This document shows, piece by piece, positions 24,001-36,000 of a stretch of 64,000 nt of DNA. This stretch comes from Porites lobata. Its lineage: Eukaryota; Cnidaria; Anthozoa; Scleractinia; Poritidae. Under the pieces are notes generated by a model. That model was not told where the DNA came from. It made no database searches and saw only the letters and a list, made by a program, of their open reading frames with translations. Where the stretch lies: assembly GCA_942486035.1 (NCBI GenBank), contig CALNXK010000072.1:1107001-1171000 (forward strand), read 5' to 3'. Within the stretch, counting starts at the first letter, position 1. Each line of letters begins with the position of its first letter. The position numbers and the translations under genes were made by a program.

Positions 24001-27000
24001 CAAGGTGAAAAACGAAAACGATGCCATCCGAAATCGGATTACCGAATTTTGACAAGCGACGCATTTCTCAACCAAAAACCGAATAAATAAACCAGCCATG
24101 AATAACAGGAGACTCTTGATAGCAGCTGTATTTCATTTTTTACATCCAGTGGAAAAAGACAGTTAAAAGCATCACAAGTTGACACAAAACTCTGTAAGCT
24201 TCAGCGCAAGCTGTCAAAGTAAACAACTTTCAAGATGCTGCATAAATTTTCCACATGAACTCACCTGTCAAATTTTGACCAATCAGAGAATAAAAATTGG
24301 ACGCAGATCGTGACCAACGCGTGCCCATGGTAACAAAAGGTCTTCCCCGCCTGCATTTTTAAAAAACTGGCTGAATTTTTGCGTTCGAGGTCAGTTTGAA
24401 ATCAAAATCTTAATAGTGCGGGGCCATAGTGACATAAACACAACCAAGAGCCCATCAAATGGGCTGCTGACACAACATATTTCATATGAATCATTGGAAA
24501 AAATAAACTTGAGCCTGCGATCATTTGAAACTGGTAATTTGTCAACGGATAACTTCAAAAAAATACTCGACCTCGATGGGTCGACACTTGAGCCCGCGGT
24601 ACGGTCAGGTGATACTGGTCAGCGGATACCCTGTTTTGACAGCTGTCAATTGATCACAACATTGATGTGCAATTAGTTTTCTCTTGGACTCCCAAACTGG
24701 CTAGAAAGTGTAAGAGTAAACACTGGTTTCCCCGTGGTGCGGACGGACGGTCGTTCGTTCGGTGTACGGTCACGTGATTACCAAATTTTCTGGGATGGGT
24801 AGATTACCTTAGCTATGGGGCTCCGCCCACGCGCGCGCTGGAGCTCCGCTATAAACACCAATGAAATGGCAAACCATTTCATCATCCATTTAATTTCTGG
24901 ATTATATTGCCGCCATTGCTAAAATAGGTCAAGCGTTCTGAACAATCTTAGAAATCTCGACGATTGCCACGTCCATCTTGAATATTTTTTGTTTAAGTCA
25001 AAACTGCAAAATGTTGTGGATCCACATATGCTGTCACTGTCACTGTCACTGTCACTTTCACGCTTATTCCTTTTTCCGTCTTAAGGTGATTCACTGGTTT
25101 TGCACTGCGCATCTCTTACTGCGCATAACAAGATGGCCTCCGTAAAAAAGAGCATGTGAAGTAACATTATTAAAATGAAGTTGACCGAAGAGAAACGCTA
25201 TTGCAATTTTTGCTTGCGGTTCTTTCTTGCCGAGGTGAGATTCAATGTGGTGGAAGTGTGCATAACGTAAGCAGTACGCGTGTTGCTGAGTTCGACTTCC
25301 TCCCAGAGAACCTCGATAGTGGATGTTTAATTTGTGCTTATTCACTTTGATTTTCATTTAAACGCTTTCTTTATCACATTGAGTCCTAAATGTGATACCT
25401 TGATGTAAATTCTGTAAAAACGGATTTTTTAATACTCTCTTCCCCCTTTCGCATACATTCTATTTTGAAACTCGCCCCAGTCCTCTCTCAAAAATCAAGG
25501 AAAATGCATTTGGTGAGCACTTTCTGCAGCTCTACTGCAAAAACGAGTACGGTGACCCCCATTTTTTATTTCATGATTTTAATAAGGACAGTGCTTCCTT
25601 TCGGTGAGAAAAAAATTGGCACAAATCTATGTTCAGTTTTTTGTCAATTTTACTACATTGTACGGATTGAGCTATCACGTGTCGAATAGCGCGTGTCCAA
25701 TTTAATTCTACTTTGGAGCGTAAAGTAAAAACAAGGGCATTAAAAAGTCAAATTCTGTGCGATACCACATGCATCATTGAAAAAACCTTTCCTTTTTGTC
25801 TAGTTTTGGGCTGCGCGTGGTTTTTGTCAAAGGGTCCAAAATAGCCGTATCTGTAGAAATTGTGACGTCAAAACGAGCACGGTGACCCCCACTTTTCATT
25901 ACCTTTCTACCTTTGTACCAAGTTTCATCTACAATTTATGTTAGGTTCTTTTACTAGGGAATCAACTTAAAGAATGACAAATCAACGTCGCGCAAATCCA
26001 TAGGTAATTTATCTTGGGTCTTTGATGCTCATCAACCCCAACAACAATTTTTGGAGAAATCGCAGAAATTGCAGAAATCGCAATTTTTGCTGGCCAATCT
26101 TCCACCACCTTTACCACTTAAATTAATTAATTTTAGAAAAAAGGCGATTTCTCCAATTTTTCGCAATTTGTGGAGAAATCGCAGTTTTTGCTGGGCACCC
26201 TTCTACATCCTCCAACCCTTGAATTAATTAATTTTAGCAAAAACTGCGATTTCTCCAATTTTTCGCAATTTTTGCTACTGCGTGCAAACTTAGACATATC
26301 TCGGTCTAGTAGGCTGAACTCATACTGGAAATTTTTCTATCACCTGAAAAAATAAAAAATTGAATTACAGCTGTAACAGTCTTTACCCGGCTTCATTGCC
26401 TAAGAAGGAAACTTGAGCATTTTACCTCAGAATGTCACCTTCGTTCAGGTTCAGCAAGATATCATAAGCGCGAAATTCTGCTTCACGAGGACACGTAATA
26501 CCCTTGAAAAAGAAAAAAGCAAAAGTAATTCAGCACTACTAACACCGGCACGCTGTTCCTCAACAACACCACATTAAGAAAATAATTATTTAATTAATAA
26601 AGCCTTTCCTCAACTGTAACCTAAAACATATTTAACCAGAATTTTTCAGTATTTGGTACACACATCCAATACTATTTGGAGTTGTTGAGCACGTGTACAT
26701 GAAAGCGAGGCGAGCATTTAACACAGTCACCTGGCCAGGATATTTACATGTAAGAGGGTCACAAAACTGCACCCTTATTTTACATAGCAAGCATCACAAT
26801 AAAAGGTGTTTCAATTTGAAGTCTGTTTGTAAATACCAAAATCACGACAAATGTTGTGACTTAGCTTCTTACAGTGCCACTACTAATAACTGGGGCCACC
26901 TAGAAAAAGTCGATCAATCGGATTGCAGGAAAATAACAATACATTCCGAGAAAGTTGGTAGTGGGCCAATCAGCAGCTCGCAAAAAACAGTATGTTACTC

Positions 27001-30000
27001 GAAGCATAACATTTAAATATTGATAGCAAACGATTTCAAGAAAGCAAAATAGTAGTCTAGTATGTTGTTTTTGGGCCCCTTTGGTGCCTTCCCTGCCTTC
27101 CGTATGTCTTCCCTTTATTAATTTACTCTGATAGATCATGGGCGACCAATCACAACGCGCGTAGCATTCACATCATTGCATAAAACTCGATGGTTGCACT
27201 CTGCACGTTTACTATTACTTAATTATCGGAATGTATTGTTACTTTCATGTAATTCCATAACCTGAAATCAGGCCCAACTTTAGCGGTTCTCATACATTCT
27301 CTCTAACGGCTACCGCTAAAATTGGGCCTGATACAAACTCTCTCCAACTGTGCTCACTGCGGACAGCACTGCGGCCAGATTTTGGCCGCAACGCTGATTG
27401 GCTGTTGCAACAATGTCTCACGATCTGATTGGCTGTTGAAATCAACGGAAGTTGAAAGCACTTATTCCTCGCGTGGATGTTTTCGTGAATGATCCGCCGT
27501 CGGCGGAGAGAAAAGTCGATTTTGCTGCCTTTTTTATTGTTTTATGGTCTTATGGCAGGAAAATATGTCTTAATATGCGCTATGGAAATTCAGAAAATTC
27601 ACATGGTTGTTCATATCTTCTCAGGATTTCCTTTATTTACGGAACTAATGTGAGTGTATCGCGGCGTTGAATCCCTCTGCAAGTTGGTAACTGCTAATAA
27701 GGTGCCTTTTGATTTACCAACAAACGAGTGCATATCAAAATACTGTCCATCTTAAAAGTGGTTATCTTTGAAAGTTTAGCCGGGAATGACTTTTCTGAGC
27801 GGGGTACGCAAGCCCAGGCTCTTTGCGAAAGAAACCTCAATGAAGTATTAGACGAAAAACATCGCATCGCTGTTCAAGGAATTTTTGTAGGCATTATTAT
27901 AAAAGCTTGTGGCGTTAGTGTTTAGATAACAGATTTGTTGTTTGACTTCGCTTTTTTGTAAGACAAATAGATATTTCAGTATTTTAAATTCGAGCGCACC
28001 TAGCCAAAATATTAAAAGTAGAACATCGTGTCGCCGTCTTTTCGAAAACTTTTTACCTTCTACGCCAACAGAAATATCCTTTGAGATCTCCTTTAATCTC
28101 GCAAGAAGTTGAATGTGATTATCCTGACCGTTTTATTTTTAGTTGAAAAAATCAAAAGATAAAAGCTATTTTTCAACTCAGCGAGTCTGCATTTTTCCCA
28201 CGCATGAAAAATTTGCATACTAAAAAAACAAGCAACGGAAGAAATTTTGGTTGGCTGCTTCGGCAAATGTCAATCAGTCAAAAAAGTGGGCGGCAGACGT
28301 TTCGTAGAAGGTTTGTATCAGGCTCTCTTTTCGTTTCGCCTTGCCCGCCGGAATGTTATTTTCGAAGCGAAACGAAAATAGAGCCTGATCTCAGGTTAGT
28401 AATCCCATTGGTCAACTTTGTCAAGGAGGCTCCAGTTATAGTGGTCGCACTGTAAAATATATTGGGTAGGTTTCTAATTGTTACTGCATAACAAAAACAA
28501 GCTTGGTCACACTGTACCTTGTCTTTATAAAGATCTCCATAAAACTGTTTTAAAGTCTGCAAGCACTTTGTCAAGTTCTCTGTGTTGATTTTTGCATCAA
28601 ATGAGTTCATGTCTGCCTCACACAGTAAATGGGCGCAAATAATGTGAAACCTTGAAAACAAAAAAAATAGATCATCATGAAAACTACAATCCATAGGAAC
28701 TACAATCGTGTCCAAAGTCCTTGGAACAGGGATGTGATCTGTACAAAAAAGCCTAGCAGTTCTCCCTTCCCCACCGTATAGAATTTCCAGGAAAATTGTG
28801 GAGACATGGCTTCATCATTGTAAGAGGGGTGGCAAAAGGTGCTGGGCATGCTCATGGTTGTAGTTTGATGCAACGTAATATCAACAACAACAACAACTTT
28901 ATTAATTCCTAAGGAGGTACCATACACATTTTGCAAAAGTTATTTGAGGCAGGCTGTGTGGGCCACTACAAAAAAAGCGTCATTAAATTCAATAAAGGTT
29001 TTTCTTGTAGCTACTTAGATGCATATATACCTTATAAATGACAGATACAAATGACAGAAGGGAAATCGTAAAATTTTGAGAATGCAGTAGAATAAATACA
29101 TGTTGTGATTCAATGTTATCCTGAGGACCATTTTTCCCCGGTATTTTAGGCTTATTGTCATACAGTGAGGACTGCCACATATGTGTAAAGCCAAAAGAAA
29201 AAAAACTGAGAGGGAAAATAACTGTATAGTCAACTCTCTATTAACGGACACCTCTGTAAGATAGGCAACTGACACTTTTGAAACCTCCAAACGGAAATGA
29301 CAGTAAATTAGGCTTTACATGAAACAAGTTAAATAACATGAGACTGTACTTGTCTCCTACAGCTCGTATTTTGAAACTATGATCGTCATTTCTAAACATC
29401 ATGAGAAGAGAAAAAAAACACTGTCCTGTTAACTGTATTTTCTCTGTTTCAGCTGAACTCTTTTAGCCTAGAGACCTTCACATGGTCCCACCAAAAATAA
29501 AACATTATAACGGATTGATTTGCGCATCGTTAAATACTTCCTTACTTTTTTTTTTATCAACGATTATAATACAACAAAGTGAATTAATATCTTTCAATTC
29601 TAATTCACTGATTGTGTAGTAAACTTGAAAATACTGTGAAAGAGTTGACAAGCCCTGACTCACACTTTCCACAAAACGTACTCTAGTGTTCTTGTAAAGG
29701 TATAAAAAGGGGGATTTGGTATACCTACAAGGCATTTACCCCTTGCTCACACGTCGCTCACTCCTTCATTTTGTCCCTAAGGAACAAAGTATGTTTCGGA
29801 GGATTCGCAGTGCAGATTGAGCAAATGCTTTGTTGCCGCTTAATTTCTTTCACTAGGAGGTCTTGTGGCTTTTACTGTACAGTGGCTGCCTGTGGTTTTT
29901 TACCTTTGCTCTATCAGAAATTTACCTCTTATCGCTAGCTGTAGATGCTAGTATTTTCCTTTCTTATTTTCAAAGGTGGCTTAATAACCTTTAGGGTTTG

Positions 30001-33000
30001 TTTCCATAGTTTCCTGCAAAGTGTTGGATCTGATAGTGATCACGTGGCGTCGAAGAAGGTGGATGCCATTTTTCATCTCCCTGGCTTCCTGGCTCTCTAC
30101 TCAACCTATTCAACTCTATCTATGGAGAAAAACTCTTTTATGGTCCAATGGCGTAATCTGCTACTTCCTAGTATTCAAAAAATGATACAGACTGAAATGA
30201 ATGCAGTCTCAGTTAAGCTCTCTGAGCTGAATGCAGAGGTTATCAAGATCGAAGAATCGCACGGATTTATAAGTGCTAAATACGACAAAATGCTGAAATT
30301 GAAAACGTGCATCAGGAGAATTATGATCGATGTGTTGAAATTGACGAAATCCAACAAACAGGCATTCCAGCACTACCTGAAGAAAACACCCAAAATCTAG
30401 CTAGGCAACTAGCATCTACTATTGGGGTAAGAGTAGTCGATAACGATATTTCTACCATATAACAACTACCGGCCACCAAGAAAGTGAAAGACGGTTTGAT
30501 AATTAAATTCACAAGTCGCGATAAGAGAGATGAATTCTATAAGAAGCGTTCGAACCTAAAAGGAAAGTACACCAGTATTTTACCAACTATAAGAACTCAT
30601 TACGGTCAGGGTACTCATCGCTTCAACAAGGTTCACATCAACGAATCAACAACAGCTTATAGAAAGCGACTTTTTGGCAGAATTAATAGTTTCAAGAAAA
30701 ATCATAACTACAAGTTTCTGTGGACCTCTAATGGAAAGATCCATCTTCGTCAAAGTGAAGACTCAGTGATCCACACGTTTAGAACTCTTGAACAATGTGA
30801 AGATCATGACGACTCTATATTGAACAGGTAAGTCTGTAACTGTTGTTTTTCTTAATTTAGATTTCACTAGTTTAACACTACTTGTAATATTATTGATATG
30901 GATGATAGTAACTCAGATTCATTGGCTGACTGCGATATGGATCTTTATGATATCCTTCCTAATCCTGATAAATCCGATGATATAGGTCCTGATTCTATGT
31001 TTACAAATCCGATTTCTGATCATTATAATCCTCCCCAACTCAATGAGCTTCTAGGACAATTAGGTAAAGGCTTGACCTTCTTACATTGCAATATCAGAAG
31101 CCTATACTACCAAAAAATCTCTCACTCTTAAAGGATTTACTGGATTAATTGATTAAGTCCATTGATATAATTGATATCACTGAGACTAAACTAAGTGCAT
31201 TATCTGCTGATAACGTGGACTTAGCTAATTATAGTTTCTCCCAGTATGACTCTTTGACAAATGCTGGAGGTGCAGGTATTTATGTCAACAAAGACTTGCA
31301 AGCTGTATCAAGATCTGACATAAAATTTAATGTCCCACTAGTGGAGTCATGCTGGATCGAGTTGCAGTCTAGTTATAACAAACCAAATGTAATAATTGGC
31401 TGTATTTATAAGCATCCTACAGCTAACTTACCTGATTTCACCTATGAACTTGACAGAATAATGCGAGTTGTCTAACCTCTTACAAAGTTTTATCTTAGGT
31501 GATATGAATATAAATTTTCTCAATTATGATGAACACACTCCAACAGCAACAGAGGACTATCTTATCATGATTTATAGTAAGAATTTTCTTCCTCTCGTAA
31601 CTGAAGCAACTAGAATTACACACCATACTGCAACATTTATTGATCATATCTATACAAATGCTCTTCATATGAACATATCTAGTACGACCAGCTTAATCAA
31701 CATTTTATTAATGTGGGACCATCACTGGCAAAGCTCATGGATGATACCACTGTTGACCCAATTTCGTACATTAGTAGGTCTCCTAGCAATAGCTTCCTTA
31801 TGTCACCAGTCAATGAGACTAGTGTATCTTTACTCTTCTCTCAATTTAACCCGTGCAAAGCGTCTCTAACAATTCCTAATAAACTGGTCAGCAGAGCTCA
31901 TGGGCCATTAGCAATGCCCTTTACTGCATTATTCAATGAGTCTATAGCCTCGGGAGTTGTTCCTGAAGTATTGAAAATTTCAAGGGTCACACAGATTCAT
32001 AAGAGTGGACTAATGAGTGATGCAGGCAAACTACAGGCCCATATCAACCCTCTTTCCTTTTAGCAAAGTCTTTGAGCGGCTGGTTTGTGATCAATTGTTG
32101 GCCTTTATAGAAAAGGAGAATATTCTTTATCAATATCAATTTGGTTTTAGGAAAGGCTTTTTCACGGAGCAGGCCATTCTTGAAATTACAGACTATGTTA
32201 AAAGTTCAATTGTCAATCATCTTGATACATGTGGATCTTCCTAGACTTTTCAAAGGCATTTGATACAGTCAATCATAGTATGTTACTGAGGAAGCTTGAA
32301 AAATATGGAATAAGAGGCCTGCACCTAGAATGGTTTCACAGCTATTTGAGTAACAGAACTCAGTATGTACAGATAGGTAACATTAAATTAGTTTCTTTAA
32401 CTGTTAGATGTGGCATACCACAAGGATCAACACTTGGTCCACTTCTCTTTCTTCTCTAGATAAATGATCTCCCAAACTCTACGGATGCTTTACAATTTAG
32501 AATTTTTGCGTATGATACTAATATATTTTACTCCTCAAAGAAATTAGACTTTTTAAAAACTGTTATAAACGATGAATCGGATAAGGTTTACAAATACTGC
32601 TCTGCGAATAAGCTTTCAAAAAATTTCACTAAGACTAACTATATGTCAATAACATCTAAGGAAAAATGCTGAATTCAATATTACAAACATTAGTCGCAAA
32701 AGCTACATAAAATACCTTGGAGTTTACATAGATGAGCATCTACAGTGGCAGAGCCAAATTTTACATGTTAACAGTAAAATAGCTAAAAATCTGGGAATTC
32801 TTTTCAAACTAAATAACTTAGACATCTTCTCAATTTGCAAATGCTAACTAATTATATTATACTCTCACCTTCCCATAACTGAACTATGGCTTAACGAGTT
32901 GGTGGATTACATATAAAAGCAATATCAATAATAGTTAATAAATGTGTTAGACGTATTTTTTTGCATACAGACAAGAGAATCTAGGTCCATACTTTAAACT

Positions 33001-36000
33001 GCTTGAGATCTTGATGGCAACTTTTATCAGCCAAATCAGAAACAAAGGCAAAATATTCCACACTTGTTCTCTGAAATTCTTTTACCAGAATCCAACATAC
33101 ACTCCCACAGTGCAAGATATGCTACCCAAGATAATTATTATAGAAGACATGCTAGAGCAAATTATGGTAAATTCTCATTTAAATTTTTCGCCTTTAAGCT
33201 CTGGGAGTCGATACCTATGTCCCCAAAATTATTACCTCATAATTCTTTTAGAGCGCACTACAAACTCCATTTGTTAAGTGAACAATAATGGAATGACATA
33301 GCCTTAAGGTAATTTGAGAGCCAGATCTACCTATATTATTCTATCATTACGGCAACCAGCTCGAAAGCCTTAGCTCCTCTAGTTGCTGTGCACTCATTGA
33401 CAATGTTTCTCTTCTTGTTATTACTGATACGTTTATATTCTTTTTAGTCTAAATAATGTGCAATATGTAATCTATGGAAACAGTGCGAATAAACAAAGAA
33501 TTGAATTGAATTGAATTATTTGACTAACAGTAAGTAAGAGGTTCCCTGGTATAGTTTTGATAGGTTGGACACAGCTCTTTAGCGTTGCTTGCGGGATATT
33601 GAAGCTCCTTTTAAAGCTACCGTACTTTTGTAGTATAAAAAAACTGCACTGCCACTCGGTGAACAGTGTTGCTTGCATGTCAGCCCAAGCCCTTTCATGT
33701 AAATACGAATAATGCAAGTCTTGGAACTGGAGAGGGATGATGGCATTATTTCTCCTTTCGCTGTAATTGTGACAGTTTCCAGCTAAGGAACAACACTACT
33801 TTGGACTTGTTTTGTTTTTGTGGAGAGAGCAGTTCAACTGTTTTGGCTGGCTTAAAGTTGACATTACGCATTTATCTCGTTTTCCAAGTGGCTGCTTAAT
33901 AGCCATTTTAAGGAGATGAAGGTATGTATTGCTCCTTTTTTGCGTGGCCCTTAGCTTACACTATTTGGTGTTTTCTGTGGCCAAAAAGTAGTATTCGCGA
34001 CACAAAAGAGGCTCTCTTCAATGGCTCTTATACACACCCGCTATCTAACATACATGAATCTGAAAGAAGTCGTTCATCTGTTTCTAAGAAGCACTCAAGG
34101 AAGCTCTTGAGCTTGGAACACTATTGAATTACAGATTATGATGATGCGATGCAAACCAAGCGAATAATACAGATTTTGCAGCCCTCTTTCCATCATTTTT
34201 GTAAAATAATGACATTGACATTCTAAAAAATTGTAAAATAAAGTACTCTCCTTGAAAAAAAATCACTTTTGAATTTTAAAAGTTTGAGAAATACCCATGT
34301 TATTCAAAAAGCTTGCAATGCAGTCTATGAGACTGTTATGCTCTTTTTCAAAACCTGGTGTACGAAAAAAAGAGTATAGAACTCTTTTTTTCATTTTTTT
34401 TTTTTGGTTATTCACCACCAGTAACCTCATATAGTCTTAGAGGACTTCTATTTTTTTGTAATAGTTATTGAGATCTCTTAAGTGTGACGGTGTTTAACAT
34501 TATCAGTTACGAAATTATGGCGAAGTATTTTCAAAATTTTGCAAAAAGGGATACTTTTCAGTTTGGAAGAAGGTTGTTTTTTTTACCTAGAAACGGAGTG
34601 ATTTCTTCCGATAATGGCCGATAAATATCGCAAAAGTGATTGGAATTGAAAGGTTTGGCTGGGCTCGATTACCAGCCACTGTTCGGGAAAATGAGCCCAC
34701 ACTAAGCAACGTCCACTATGGTTTCATGTCTCCTTTTTTACCCATTTCAACCAACCCTTAACAATTAACAACATTGCTACACTCGCACGTGTCTGAAACA
34801 AAAAAAATCTTCACATAAGCGTGATACCACGACGCCCAAGTGTGCGCTCCGATAGCGTCTTGTTCTCTTATACTAGTAATAGTTGACACAACAGCTGCGC
34901 CCGCTCTGTATATTGTCGGTCTATAGTATTTTTGGTCGTGGAGTAGCTCTTTAAAATATACCGATTCATAATGAAGATTTTCACACATATTCCATAAACT
35001 AGGTGAGATAAGAACAGGAAACGCAAGGTTCCATGCACTGGTTCTGTTTGATTTACACAGCTTTGATGAAAACATTGTGGAATAGTTTATCCTAAACCAT
35101 AAGAAAAGATTTCATTAGAAGTTGGAATTTTTCGCTATTTCTCTTTCACTTTTTACAGGGGGTTCATTAAGGGCCGGGCACCGGGCAAATTGACCGGCTG
35201 TGAACACGACTTTGCCCGGCTGCTTTACATCTCAAAGAACTTCTTTTTAATACAGGGAACGATCAAAAACAGTTTTAAGTTACAATCGTGCCCATTTCTT
35301 GATGAGTCCTATCGAGTGTAAAACATACTTTGCGGTGTAATTTCCACTTTATTACACGCGGCATGAAATCCCCTCGTTCTTTGTGTGTTAAAAACAAGAA
35401 TCGCCCCATAATACATTGCGAAAAGAACTGTGCTTCATAAACGACCACCTGAAATGTAGCAGTGTTGCGAGCATGTGAGCATGGCGGCCCAGAAAAGAAC
35501 GCGTTCGATAGCGTATTATTTTTCGGCTTCAACCAAAGAGCCTCCAGTAGAGAAAAGACCAAGAGATGAGTAGACTTCTTTGTGATTTAACCTTTTACTT
35601 GCCTGTATATATTGAATGGCTTAATCATCATGTTCAACGAAGCGAAGCGTGATTTTTATTCGTCTTATGGTTTACGCGAATGAATTAATTTTCGGTGCGT
35701 TCACGTTAAAACACTGCTCCTCCCGTCTAGTCATTGAAATTTTAAAGATAAGTTGATTACGGCTCAGATGCTGACGGTGAGTTTGAGTGAAGATCATTAT
35801 GAGCAGAGCTATTAAAAGAGAACCAAAAAGTCCAATTTGTGTGGTGGGTATTGGTATCAAATCATGATTAAATTGTCTAGAAAAGTTATCTTTTTTTGGT
35901 TGTTGAAAGTCATTGTCTGCAGCTTCAAAATGCAGGAAAACACATCCTTACGACTATAGAATTTCAAAATTTTCCGGGGGAGCATCCCCCCAGATCCCCC

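Larger units (their letters stand above)
29945..33528 (+). mobile_element. CR1/L2-like LINE, decayed, nearly full length
   Basis: ORF1 (about 29945-30831), endonuclease (30898-31480), reverse transcriptase (about 32017-32700) and a 3' end with tandem aattg copies (33507-33527) follow one another. The reading frame is broken by several stops and frameshifts. The polymerase motif that should be FADD reads FAYD (near 32510), losing a catalytic Asp. It lies in the MCM3AP intron between 28651 and 38099, on the opposite strand to the gene. Confidence 0.85.

Noticed and set aside
24416..24676. 86-codon plus-strand ORF as a gene
   Set aside because: It lies in a dispersed repeat and has a non-ATG start and no domain.
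35275..35562. 95-codon minus-strand ORF in the hAT-like element
   Set aside because: Antisense to the short hAT N-terminus; no domain.
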